NCBI RefSeq assembly: GCF_022230925.1
Contig: NZ_JAKKFH010000016.1
Span: forward strand, 1 to 64,000
DNA length: 64,000 nt
Source of the DNA: Micromonospora alfalfae
Lineage (GTDB): Bacteria > Actinomycetota > Actinomycetes > Mycobacteriales > Micromonosporaceae
Direction of reading: 5' to 3'
Shown here: positions 44,213-52,692 of the stretch, in pieces
Layout of the letters: each line of letters begins with the position of its first letter
Position numbering within the stretch: position 1 is the stretch's first letter
Notes under the pieces: model-generated
Databases searched by the model: none
What the model saw: the letters and a program-made list of their open reading frames with translations, nothing else
What the model was told of the DNA's origin: nothing
Made by a program: the position numbers and the translations under genes

Positions 44213-45607
44213 TCAGCGGACCGGGCTGGACTTCAGCGAGGCGAAGAGCAGGTTGAGACCCTCGGTCATTGTCGGGTGGGTGATGACAGCGTCCCGCAGG
44301 GCGGTCCACGGCATCCCGGCGAGCATGGCCAGCTGCACCGACGTGATCACCTCGCCGGCCTCGGCGCCGAGCAACGCCGCACCGAGGATCCGGTCGCTGC
44401 TGGTGTCGATGACCGCCTTCCACATGCCCTGGGTCTGGCGCAGGGTGCGGGCCCGGGGGATGGCGGCGACCGGCAGGTGGGCGACCTGGATGTCGTACCC
44501 GGCGCGGCGCGCCTCGGTCTCGGTCAGCCCGACCCGCGCCAGCTCCGGTGTGGTGAAGACGGTGTACGGGATCAGCCGGTCGGCGGTGCTGCGCTGGCCT
44601 CCAGCGAGGTTCGCGCGGATGATCCGGTAGTCGTCCAACGAGACGTGGGTGAACTGCGGGCTGCCGGCGACGTCCCCGGCCGCCCAGGTGCGCTCGGCGC
44701 TGGTACGCAGGTGCTCGTCGACGTCCACGAAGCCCCGCTCGCTCAGCCGTACGCCGGCCACGTCCAGGCCGAGCCCGTCGGTGACCGGTTCCCGGCCGGC
44801 CGCCACCAGCACGTCGTCCCCGACCACCACGCTGCCGTCGTCCAGCGTCACCCGGAGCGCGCCGTCGGCGTCCCGGTCGACCCGTGCGACAGCCACACCC
44901 ACCCGTACGTCGATGCCGTCGTCGAGGAAGACGCGCATCACCGCGTCGCTGATGTCGGGGTCCTCGCGGGTGAGCAGCCGTGGACCGCCCTCGACCAGCG
45001 TCACCGCGTTGCCGAACATCGCGAACATCTGCGCGAACTCCACCCCGACGGTGCCGCCGCCGAGCACCACCAGCCGGGCCGGCAGCCGGTCCAGGCGCAG
45101 CAACTCGTCGCTGGTGAGCACTCCGGCCTCGGCCATCCCGGGCACCGACGGCAGATGGGGGCGGGTGCCCGTGTTGATCACCACGTCGCTGCCGCGCAGC
45201 AGCCGCTCGCCGCCGTCGGCGAGTGCCACCCGTACGGTCCGGGGGGCGATGAACCGGGCCTCGCCGATCACCAGGTGCAGACCGGAGTCGAGGAACTGCT
45301 GCCGGTTGGCGGCGACCATTCCCTCCACCACGTCCTGCTTGTGCGCGCGCAACAGGTCGATGTCGACCCGGCCGCCCTCCACCGCCAGGCCGAGCGCCGA
45401 CGCGTCCCGCAGTTGGCGGGCGGCCCGCGCGCTGGTCACCAGCGCCTTCGTCGGGATGCACGCGACGTTGATGCAGCTGCCGCCGATCATGCCGCGCTCG
45501 ACCATGGCGACCCGCTGACCGGAGCGGGCGACGTCCATGCTCAGCGTCTTGCCGGCCTTGCCGCCACCGACGACGAGAAGGTCGAACTCCTCCGGTTGGT
45601 CGGTCAC
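44213..45607 (-). CDS. FAD-dependent pyridine nucleotide-disulfide oxidoreductase
   Basis: The GTG at 45607, preceded by GAGGAG, gives 464 residues. The FAD site LLVVGGGKAGKTL, the redox disulfide CINVAC in GGSCINVACIPTKA, the NAD(P) motif VVLGGGTVGVEFAQMFAMFG and the C-terminal HPTMTEG with its catalytic His are all present. It is of the mercuric reductase/dihydrolipoamide dehydrogenase class. It lacks an N-terminal metal-binding domain and a C-terminal cysteine pair, so mercury reduction is unlikely; the substrate is unknown. Confidence 0.82.
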   Translation of the reverse strand: MTDQPEEFDLLVVGGGKAGKTLSMDVARSGQRVAMVERGMIGGSCINVACIPTKALVTSARAARQLRDASALGLAVEGGRVDIDLLRAHKQDVVEGMVAANRQQFLDSGLHLVIGEARFIAPRTVRVALADGGERLLRGSDVVINTGTRPHLPSVPGMAEAGVLTSDELLRLDRLPARLVVLGGGTVGVEFAQMFAMFGNAVTLVEGGPRLLTREDPDISDAVMRVFLDDGIDVRVGVAVARVDRDADGALRVTLDDGSVVVGDDVLVAAGREPVTDGLGLDVAGVRLSERGFVDVDEHLRTSAERTWAAGDVAGSPQFTHVSLDDYRIIRANLAGGQRSTADRLIPYTVFTTPELARVGLTETEARRAGYDIQVAHLPVAAIPRARTLRQTQGMWKAVIDTSSDRILGAALLGAEAGEVITSVQLAMLAGMPWTALRDAVITHPTMTEGLNLLFASLKSSPVR

Positions 45608-45734
45608 CGGGCGCTCCTCTCGGTCACCGGCTAGGCCGGCGGCCACCGCTGGTGCGCGGCGGCCAGCCCAGCCTGCCAGCTCAACCGGCTACGGCGACCC
45701 GCTTCCGTGCAGAATCCGCCCGGACCACCCTCAT

Positions 45735-45812
45735 CCCGCGATCTTGCACTTACTGTGCCGACGTAAGGGGGCATTTCCGCGCATCTGGGCAACCGAAACT
45801 GCAAGATCGGCG
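45735..45812. repeat. palindromic repeat element
   Basis: CGATCTTGCA at 45739 pairs perfectly with TGCAAGATCG at 45800. Outside, CCCGCG and CGCGGG extend the symmetry with a bulge. The 50-base interior is not clearly paired. It lies between a flavin reductase gene and the coiled-coil gene. Similar GATC-ended palindromes occur at 4625, 47727 and 60003. Confidence 0.8.
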
Positions 45813-45844
45813 CGGGCGGGGCCGGGGTGCAACCACGGGTGAGG

Positions 45845-47572
45845 TCAGTGGCGGGCGGCGCCGTTCTCGCTGACCGGCTGCCCGAAGGCCAGGAACGGCA
45901 CTGGCGTCGGTGCGTCAGTGCCGATGTGCCGGGGGAAGGTCCGCTCGGCGTCGTCGGCGCCAACCTCGCGGGCCGCCGTAGGTTCGGACGTCGTCGACTC
46001 GTCCGCCGCCCCCGGTGCGTCCGCATGCTCGCCGTTCGCCTGCTCCGCCGGTGCCCGGTCGCCGTTCGCCTGCTCGGCCGGGGCCTGGTCGCCATTGGCC
46101 TGTTCCACAGGGGTCAGGTCGGCGTAGCGGTTCTCGACCGGGGTGCGGTCGACGGGCGCGGGGCGGAGCGGGGCGCGATCGGCGTCCGCATCGTCCACCG
46201 TGGGGCGCTCGGCGGAGTACCTGTCGACGCCGACGCGGTCGACGGTGAGCCGCTCGACGCCCACCCGCTCCGGGGCGGGCCGGTCGGCGTTGGAGCGGGA
46301 ACCCACCATCGGGTACTCGGCGGTCTCCGTACCGCCGGCTGCCGCGGCCATGACCGCCGCGGCGGCGAGGTCGGCCACCCGCTTCGCCTCCCGCTGAACG
46401 CGGGCGCGGACCTCCTTGGCGTGCCGCTCGGCGGAGTCCCCGGCCCGCCGGGCCTCGTCCAACCGGGCACTTTCGGCGGTCAGGTCCCGACGGACCTCAC
46501 TGAGTCGCTGCTGCATCCGGGACAGCTCGTTCTCCAGCGTCTCGCCCTCCTGGCGGATCTCGGCGAGCTGCTGGCGGCCGGTGTCCAGCTCGGCGTTCAG
46601 GTCAGCGGCCTCCTGCCGGCGCTCGTCAAGCTCCTTCTGCAGGGCGGCGAGCTGCTGCTGATGGCTGGCGGCCTGCTCGTCGGCGCGGTTGCGCAGCTCG
46701 GTCACGTGCTGCTGCGCCTCGGCGAGCAGCGCCGCGATCTGCTGCTCGGTCGCGCTGCGCTGCTCGGCCAGCTCCTGCTCGGCGGCGGCCTGCTGTTCGG
46801 CGATGTCCTGCTCGGCGGCGGTACGCCGCTCGTTGACCTCTCGCTCCACGCTGGCCTGCCACTGGGCCATCTCCTGCTGGTGCTTGGAGCGGGTCGACTG
46901 GAGTTCCTGCTGGATCTGGGTACGGGCCGACTTCATGAGCGCGTCGGCGGCCACCCGGGTCTGGTTGAGCTGCTGCGCGCTCTGCTCGGTGATCCGCTTG
47001 GCCTCGGCCTGGGCGCGCTCGTGCGCTGCCTCACCGTCGGCCCGCAACTGCTCGGCGTGCTCGCGGATCGCTGTCAGTTCCGCCTCGGCCAGGGTGCGCC
47101 GCTCCTCGTGCGCCTGCTCCTGCTCGGCCCGTCGGGCGGCCAGCTCCTCGGCCAGATCCTGACGTGCCTGCGCGGCCCTTTCACGGGTGTCGGCGAGGAT
47201 CCGCTCGGACTCGCTGCGCAGCTCGTTGGCCCGGTCGGTGGCCGACTCGGTGATGATGCCGGCCTGCTTCTCGGCGAGCGCCATGATCTCGCCGACCATC
47301 GGGCCCAGATCGTGGAACGAAGCGCGGTCCACCTGCACGGGTTGCTCCTGAAGCTCAGCCAGTTCGGCACGCAGCCGCTGCACCTCGGCGGTCAGTTCAC
47401 GGACGCGGACGGCGGAGCGCCCGTGCTCTCCGCTCAGCATCGCGATCTGGCCGTCGAGCTGCTCCAGGTGCCGGTCCACCTGGCGTTTGTCGTATCCGCG
47501 CAGGGCGAGCTCGAAGCTCGGCCGGGAGGCCGCATCGTCGCGTGCTGCGTGCGGCTCAGCGCCGATGGACAT
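45845..47572 (-). CDS. DivIVA/Scy-like coiled-coil scaffold protein
   Basis: The ATG at 47572, preceded by GGAGGATGG, gives 575 residues. The N terminus ELALRGYDKRQVDRHLEQLD is a DivIVA-type start that lets such proteins sense membrane curvature or bind DivIVA. Residues about 40 to 400 are almost entirely coiled coil, rich in Glu, Gln, Ala and Arg heptads. The C terminus is disordered and carries imperfect repeats such as APAEQANGD. Similar proteins in streptomycetes organise the tip and cytoskeleton; in a Micromonospora a role in cell shape or septum placement is likely. Confidence 0.75.
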   Translation of the reverse strand: MSIGAEPHAARDDAASRPSFELALRGYDKRQVDRHLEQLDGQIAMLSGEHGRSAVRVRELTAEVQRLRAELAELQEQPVQVDRASFHDLGPMVGEIMALAEKQAGIITESATDRANELRSESERILADTRERAAQARQDLAEELAARRAEQEQAHEERRTLAEAELTAIREHAEQLRADGEAAHERAQAEAKRITEQSAQQLNQTRVAADALMKSARTQIQQELQSTRSKHQQEMAQWQASVEREVNERRTAAEQDIAEQQAAAEQELAEQRSATEQQIAALLAEAQQHVTELRNRADEQAASHQQQLAALQKELDERRQEAADLNAELDTGRQQLAEIRQEGETLENELSRMQQRLSEVRRDLTAESARLDEARRAGDSAERHAKEVRARVQREAKRVADLAAAAVMAAAAGGTETAEYPMVGSRSNADRPAPERVGVERLTVDRVGVDRYSAERPTVDDADADRAPLRPAPVDRTPVENRYADLTPVEQANGDQAPAEQANGDRAPAEQANGEHADAPGAADESTTSEPTAAREVGADDAERTFPRHIGTDAPTPVPFLAFGQPVSENGAARH

Positions 47573-47726
47573 GCACCATCCTCCGTACGATCGGGGCGTC
47601 AGGGTCGGCGGTCGCCTGCCCCACTGGCCGTCAGTGTGGCGCAACGCTACCGCCGAGCGGACCTCATGCGAAGTCCTGCCCCACCACCTCTCACGTTGCC
47701 GTCCCGTGTGCCAGTGTTCCCGCGCC

Positions 47727-47795
47727 GATCATGGAGTCGTGGTGCCGGAACTGTGGTGCTCCGCCACCTTTGTCATCCACCACAACTCCATGATC
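47727..47795. repeat. palindromic repeat element
   Basis: GATCATGGAGTCGTGGTG at 47727 pairs with CACCACAACTCCATGATC at 47778 over 18 positions with one mismatch. Inside it GTGG and CCAC form a smaller hairpin. It lies in the 245-base gap between the coiled-coil gene start and the flavin reductase-methyltransferase stop. It is one of four GATC-ended palindromes in the window. Confidence 0.85.
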
Positions 47796-47817
47796 GACGC
47801 CTGTCGGTGGTGCGAGG

Positions 47818-49392
47818 TCAGCGTCGGCGGGCGACCAGTACCGCGTCGTGGAGGGTGATGTCCTCACCGTTCTGGTCGGTGGCGAGGCGGGAGCGTTCCT
47901 CAGCCGCCAGCACCTCCCACTGGGCCGGCGCCAGATCGGCGGCCACGTCCTGCGCGGTGTACATCATGTCCGGCATGTGCATCCGGTGCGCCGACCCCCA
48001 CAGATCCGACGGGTGGTGCCCGACGATCAGCAGAACGCCGCCGGGTGCCACTGCGGCGGCCAGCCGGCCGAACAACTCCCGCCGCTCCGTCGGTGGCAGG
48101 TGCATGAACTGCGCGGACACCAGGTCGTACGCCTCCTCGGTGGGCGGCTTCTCCCGTAGGTCGGCGTGGGTGAACTCGATCCGGTCGCCCACGCCGGCGG
48201 TCTCGGCGTGTGCGGCGGCCCGGCTCAACGCGGTGGTGGAGATGTCCACCGCCGTCACCTGCCAGCCGCGCTCGGCCAACCACACCGCGTCGGCACCCTC
48301 GCCGCTGCCCACGTCCAGGGCGCGCCCCGGGGCCAGGTCGGTGACCTCGGCGACCAGTTGCGGGTTGGGCCGGCCACTCCAGACCGAGGGGCGGGACTGG
48401 TAGCGCTCCTCCCACGCCGGTTCCTCGAACGTCGTGGCCACCAACTCCCGGTACGCGGCCACCGCGTCGCGGGTCTCCTCGGCGATGAGATCGGCGTTGA
48501 TCGCCGCCGCCGCGTTCAGGCCGGCCCCGGCGGACGTGATCACCTGACCGCGGATGTCGGCCACGTTGCCCGCGACCCAGACACCACTGATGGTGGTCGC
48601 GCCGGTGGCGTCGGTCGGGATCTGGGCGCCGATGACGTGCTCACCCATCGTCACCTCCTCCGGGGCCAGACCCAACCCCACCAGCATGTCGGCGCGGGGA
48701 GTCACCCGCGTCGCCACCACTATCGCGTCGAGCGCCACCACCCGGCCGTCGGCGAGCCGTACACCGGTCAGCGCGTCGTCGGTCACCTCCACAGCGGCGA
48801 CCGGGCCGGGCACCACCGCGATGCTGCGGGCGGCGAGCCGCTCGGCGGTCTCCGCGTCCGGCGCCGGGGCGTCGTGCAGGAGGAGCAGCACGCTGGAACT
48901 CCACTGTCGCCACATCTCGGCCTGGTGCACGCTCAGCGGGCTGGTCGCCAGGACGCCGATCCGGCGGTCCCGAACCTCCCAGCCGTGGCAGTACGGGCAG
49001 TGCAGCACGTCGCGACCCCACCGCTCGGCGAGGCCGGGCACGTCGGGCAGTTCGTCGGTCAGGCCGGTGGTCACCAGCAGCCGGCGGGCCCGCACCGATT
49101 CCCCGCCGTCGAGGCTCAGCCGGAACCCGTCGTCGTCCCGGGTCGCGGCCTGCACCCGTCCGGTGCGGAACTGCCCGCCATACCCCGCCACCTCGGCCCG
49201 GCCGATCGCGAGCAGCTCGCCCGGCGGCGTCCCCTCCCGGCCGAGGTAGTTGTGTATCCGGTCGGCCGGCGCGTTGCGCGGCTCACCGGAGTCGATCACC
49301 AGTACCGAGCGTCGGGCCCGGCTCAGCGCCAGGGCTCCGCTGAGCCCTGCGGCACCGCCACCCACCACCACCACGTCATATGTCTCGTCCAC
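47818..49392 (-). CDS. fusion of thioredoxin reductase-like flavoprotein and SAM methyltransferase
   Basis: The GTG at 49392, preceded by GAGGGAG, gives 524 residues. Residues 1 to 300 are a thioredoxin reductase-like oxidoreductase: FAD motif VVVGGGAAGLSGALAL, the redox disulfide CPYCHG near residue 134, and the GVWVAGNVADIRGQVITSAG FAD segment. Residues about 320 to 524 are a class I methyltransferase with ALDVGSGEGADAVWLAERGW. A linked redox and methyl-transfer reaction on one substrate, perhaps a thiol or dithiol, is a reasonable guess. Its neighbour is a divergent XRE-cupin regulator. Confidence 0.83.
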   Translation of the reverse strand: MDETYDVVVVGGGAAGLSGALALSRARRSVLVIDSGEPRNAPADRIHNYLGREGTPPGELLAIGRAEVAGYGGQFRTGRVQAATRDDDGFRLSLDGGESVRARRLLVTTGLTDELPDVPGLAERWGRDVLHCPYCHGWEVRDRRIGVLATSPLSVHQAEMWRQWSSSVLLLLHDAPAPDAETAERLAARSIAVVPGPVAAVEVTDDALTGVRLADGRVVALDAIVVATRVTPRADMLVGLGLAPEEVTMGEHVIGAQIPTDATGATTISGVWVAGNVADIRGQVITSAGAGLNAAAAINADLIAEETRDAVAAYRELVATTFEEPAWEERYQSRPSVWSGRPNPQLVAEVTDLAPGRALDVGSGEGADAVWLAERGWQVTAVDISTTALSRAAAHAETAGVGDRIEFTHADLREKPPTEEAYDLVSAQFMHLPPTERRELFGRLAAAVAPGGVLLIVGHHPSDLWGSAHRMHMPDMMYTAQDVAADLAPAQWEVLAAEERSRLATDQNGEDITLHDAVLVARRR

Positions 49393-49443
49393 CGGTATAT
49401 CTCCCTCTTGCTCTGTCGGCTGCGCCCACCATCCGTCGCCGTC

Positions 49444-49467
49444 GGCAAGGTGGCAACTATCCTTGCC
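49444..49467. promoter_or_regulatory. palindromic operator between divergent genes
   Basis: GGCAAGG at 49444 and its exact complement CCTTGCC at 49461 frame a ten-base spacer, immediately before the XRE-cupin ATG (49471) and 52 bases before the divergent fusion gene. The position fits autoregulation and control of the fusion gene by the adjacent XRE protein. Confidence 0.65.
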
Positions 49468-49470
49468 GTT

Positions 49471-50067
49471 ATGGCAAACGAGGACAGCGCCGCGCTGGCG
49501 GCCGTCGGCCCCCGGCTGCGTGCCCTGCGTCACCAACGCGGGACCACGCTGACCCAGCTCGCCGACCTGACCGGCATCTCGGTGAGCACCCTGTCCCGGC
49601 TGGAGTCGGGTAGTCGTCGCCCCACCCTGGAGTTACTGCTCCCGCTGGCGAGGGCCTACCAGGTGGCGCTGGACGAACTGGTCGACGCCCCCGCCACCGG
49701 CGACCCCCGGGTACGCCCCAAACCGATAGTCATCCACGGCGTGACGTACCTGCCGCTGACCCGCCGGCCGGGCGGTGTCCAGGCGTTCAAGCAGATCTTC
49801 CCGCCGGACCCGTCCGCCGGGGGCCGAATCCCGCAGGCCCACGAGGGGTACGAGTGGCTCTACGTGCTCTCCGGCCGGCTACGCCTGCTGCTCGGCGACC
49901 GTGATCTCACGCTGACCCCGGGGGAGGTGGCCGAGTTCGACACGCGCATTCCGCACCTCTTCTTCAACCCCGGCCCCGGCACCGCGGAGGCCCTCAGTCT
50001 CTTCGGGCCGCAGGGGGAGCGACTGCACGTCCGCGCCCGCCCCGCCACGCCCGACAAGCAGCAGTGA
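49471..50067 (+). CDS. XRE-family regulator with cupin domain
   Basis: The 198-residue protein has an XRE HTH (TTLTQLADLTGISVSTLSRLESG) in residues 15 to 65 and a cupin sensor domain in residues 105 to 195 (AHEGYEWLYVLSGRLRLLLGD, LTPGEVAEFDTRIPH). Cupin regulators of this type bind a small ligand and control a divergent gene. The dyad at 49444 overlaps its likely ribosome site, so it probably controls itself and the flavoprotein-methyltransferase gene. Confidence 0.88.
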   Translation: MANEDSAALAAVGPRLRALRHQRGTTLTQLADLTGISVSTLSRLESGSRRPTLELLLPLARAYQVALDELVDAPATGDPRVRPKPIVIHGVTYLPLTRRPGGVQAFKQIFPPDPSAGGRIPQAHEGYEWLYVLSGRLRLLLGDRDLTLTPGEVAEFDTRIPHLFFNPGPGTAEALSLFGPQGERLHVRARPATPDKQQ

Positions 50068-50122
50068 TCAGCTCGGCTTCCGTGAGCGGGTACGCCGGGA
50101 CCGTCGGTGCGAAGATGGCCTG

Positions 50123-50986
50123 ATGATCGATGCGGCATCCCGAGGCTCGACCGACCGGACCGAGCACCGCGACATCGTCGTCAACGAGGTCCCGGGCTTC
50201 CGCCCGCTGACGTTGGACATTGCCGTGCCGGTGGCGGCGCCCCAACCGGCCCCGGTCCTGGTGTGGATCCACGGGGGCGCCTGGCTGTTCGGCTCGCCCA
50301 AACACCCGGCGGACTGGCTGATGGAGGTGGACCCGTTCACCGCCGCCATCAGTGCCGGGTTCGCTGTCGCCTCCGCCCAGTACCGGCTCAGCGGCGAGGC
50401 GCACTTCCCGGCCCAACTCGACGACGTCAAGGCGGCGGTGCGCTGGCTGCGCCGACACGGCGACACGGTGGGCGTGGACCGCGAGCGGATCGGGGTGTGG
50501 GGTGAGTCGGCTGGTGGACACCTGGCCTCGATGCTCGCGCTGACCTGCGACGACCAGGACGACAGCCGCGTCGAGGCGGCGGTCTGCTGGTACGCGCCGT
50601 CGAACCTGTTGACCATGCAGTCGCAGGCACACCCGGCCGGAACGATCGACCACGACGCCGCCGACTCGCCGGAGTCGCTGCTGATCGGCGCCCCGTTGGC
50701 GGACAACCCGGGCCTGGGCCGGGCGGCCAGCCCGATCACCCACGTCACCGACCAGGCCCCACCCATGCTGCTGATCCACGGCGACCAGGACCTGGTCGTA
50801 CCGGTGGGGCAGAGCGAGGAGCTGGCCGCGGCGTTGACCGCGGCGGGCGCCGATGTCGAGTTGTCGGTGGTGCGGGGGGCCGACCACTGCTTCGCCGGAG
50901 TGCCGGTGGAGCCGCTGATCCGCGACACCCTGGCGTTCTTCACCCGGGTCCTCGCCCCCGACACCGGGGCGCTGCCGCCTCACTAG
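50123..50986 (+). CDS. alpha/beta hydrolase, hormone-sensitive lipase-type esterase
   Basis: The 287-residue protein has the HGG oxyanion motif (VWIHGGAWLFGS), the YRLSGEAHFPAQLDDVKAAVRWLR region and the nucleophile elbow GESAGGH near residue 132. The acid Asp in LLIHGDQDLVVP and the His in GADHCFAG complete the triad. It should hydrolyse a small ester. It is followed nine bases later by an unknown gene and may be cotranscribed. Confidence 0.83.
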   Translation: MIDAASRGSTDRTEHRDIVVNEVPGFRPLTLDIAVPVAAPQPAPVLVWIHGGAWLFGSPKHPADWLMEVDPFTAAISAGFAVASAQYRLSGEAHFPAQLDDVKAAVRWLRRHGDTVGVDRERIGVWGESAGGHLASMLALTCDDQDDSRVEAAVCWYAPSNLLTMQSQAHPAGTIDHDAADSPESLLIGAPLADNPGLGRAASPITHVTDQAPPMLLIHGDQDLVVPVGQSEELAAALTAAGADVELSVVRGADHCFAGVPVEPLIRDTLAFFTRVLAPDTGALPPH

Positions 50987-50995
50987 GGTGACCCG

Positions 50996-52546
50996 GTGAC
51001 CGCCTACGACGTCGCCGCCCAACTGCCCGACATCGACCTGCTGCGGCAGCGCTGCAAGGCGTTGGCCGTGCTCGAGCGCATCATCGACGGCGGTGAGCCC
51101 TACTACGCCTACACCTCGAACTGGGGCGGGGACGAGGCGGCGTCGATGAGCAACGGCAGCGGCGACGAGTGGGCCGTCGTGTTCACCGCCGACGGTGCCT
51201 TCATCCGACTCTTCGACCACGAGTCGGCGATGTCGCCGTACCGCCACCCGGACCACGAGCTGTGGCCGGGCCTGGTCGACGGTGTTCCGGAGGTCCTGCG
51301 TCCACACGTGACGGAACCCGCCTTCTGCGACGAGGACGGGCAACTCGTCGCGACGACGGTGCTGTGGCGGCTGGCGGAGGACGATCGCTGGCACGCCGGT
51401 GACGGCATCGCCTTCCCACCACCAAGGCCGTACGACGACAACGGCCCGGACGGGTCAGGGCTGCTCGACATCCTGCTCGACGACATCGTCGACCGCTTCG
51501 TCGAGTTCGCCGTCGACTACTACGAGATGACGGTGGACCGGGCGGCGGTCGAGCACATCGTTGCCCATCGACCGCTCACCGACACCGTGACAAGGGCAGT
51601 GAATCCGCAGCTCAGCGTCGCCGACCTGCGGGTGGACCTCACCGAGATCGGCTACCCGATCGCCGTGGGCGACGCCGCGACGGTAGAGATCCGACCTGAT
51701 GGCGCGTTCTCCGTGAACAGCGTGGGGCTGGACGGCGCGCCCTTCCCGTTGAGCTTCAACGTTTGCGAGAAGGGCGGCTCCTGGATGGTGACCGCGACCG
51801 CGGCGAAGGCCGCCGAGCTGGCTGATGTGCTCATGTTCGCCGGCAACGACACCATCATGGTCGTCGGCCTGGATACCAACAGCTTCCTGGACGAGGACTA
51901 TCAGCAGTGGCGGCCGTCGCGGATCGCTGCGGAGCAGGGCGTCAGCTTCGAGGTGCACCAGGTCGGTGCGCTGACGGCCGGGGTCGTCGGCCTCAGCGAA
52001 GAGGCCCTGCTGATCGGCCGGGAGCAGCTGCCCCGGTTCCTGGCCGGCTGGTACCCCTACGAGCTGACACTCGTCGACGTGCCGGGTACGCCTTCCGCCG
52101 CGCGGGTCGACGAGATGATCGTGGTCATCGGAACGGCCACGTACGACAAGCCGGTCCTACCCGCGCTGGCAGGTTCACGCCTGCTGTTCTCCGGGCACGA
52201 CGACTGCTACGTGGTTGTCGAGACGACGGACCGCGCGGTGCCCGCGGCGGTCCTCGGTCGGCTCCTGGCCCTGTTGGTCGGCTCGGCGCTCGTCGACACC
52301 ACAGTGGTGGCGGTGACGACGCCCGACGTCGAGACCGTGCAGCGGCTGATCGAGCAGAGCCGGCACTGGGTCGGCGAGTTGGGTGCCGCGACACCGGGCT
52401 CGGTGACTGTCGATCTGCACGCCACGTCCGAATCGTGGCGGCTCGGCCAGCCGGTCCCGAAGCAGGTCGACCGCCGGATGGTCTACGACGTCGCGAGCAG
52501 GGCCTGGCGGTCGACCGAGGTGGTCGCGCCGCTCCCGAATCGGTGA
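50996..52546 (+). CDS. two-part hypothetical protein
   Basis: The 516-residue protein begins at GTG and shows no family I recognise. Residues 1 to about 210 are acidic and aromatic, with YYAYTSNWGGDEAASMSNG, DHELWPGLVDG and DIVDRFVEFAVDYYEM, resembling stand-alone actinomycete hypothetical proteins. Residues about 215 to 515 form a separate beta-rich part, with VEIRPDGAFSVNSVGLDGAPFPLSFN and GSRLLFSGHDDCYVVVE. The join looks like a fusion. No signal peptide or membrane helix. It ends before a strong hairpin. Confidence 0.6.
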   Translation: MTAYDVAAQLPDIDLLRQRCKALAVLERIIDGGEPYYAYTSNWGGDEAASMSNGSGDEWAVVFTADGAFIRLFDHESAMSPYRHPDHELWPGLVDGVPEVLRPHVTEPAFCDEDGQLVATTVLWRLAEDDRWHAGDGIAFPPPRPYDDNGPDGSGLLDILLDDIVDRFVEFAVDYYEMTVDRAAVEHIVAHRPLTDTVTRAVNPQLSVADLRVDLTEIGYPIAVGDAATVEIRPDGAFSVNSVGLDGAPFPLSFNVCEKGGSWMVTATAAKAAELADVLMFAGNDTIMVVGLDTNSFLDEDYQQWRPSRIAAEQGVSFEVHQVGALTAGVVGLSEEALLIGREQLPRFLAGWYPYELTLVDVPGTPSAARVDEMIVVIGTATYDKPVLPALAGSRLLFSGHDDCYVVVETTDRAVPAAVLGRLLALLVGSALVDTTVVAVTTPDVETVQRLIEQSRHWVGELGAATPGSVTVDLHATSESWRLGQPVPKQVDRRMVYDVASRAWRSTEVVAPLPNR

Positions 52547-52650
52547 CGTCGACAGTCGTGGTCGTGGGGTGACGTGCCGCGAGGGCCGGACCGGTTCCCC
52601 TCCGGTTCCGGCTGGCATCCCGCTGACCCGCACGGCTCGGCTCCGAACGT

Positions 52651-52680
52651 CCGGGCGGTACCTCGGGGGGTACCGCCCGG
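52651..52680. terminator. bidirectional hairpin between convergent genes
   Basis: CCGGGCGGTACC at 52651 pairs perfectly over 12 bases with its complement at 52669, with a six-base loop. It lies between the hypothetical gene ending at 52546 and the ArgJ gene ending at 52693. There is no T tract. Confidence 0.75.
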
Positions 52681-52692
52681 ATGCATCGGCGC

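Noticed and set aside
44213..45607. Mercuric reductase
   Set aside because: The redox disulfide is present but the metal-binding domain and C-terminal cysteine pair are absent, and no mer genes are adjacent.
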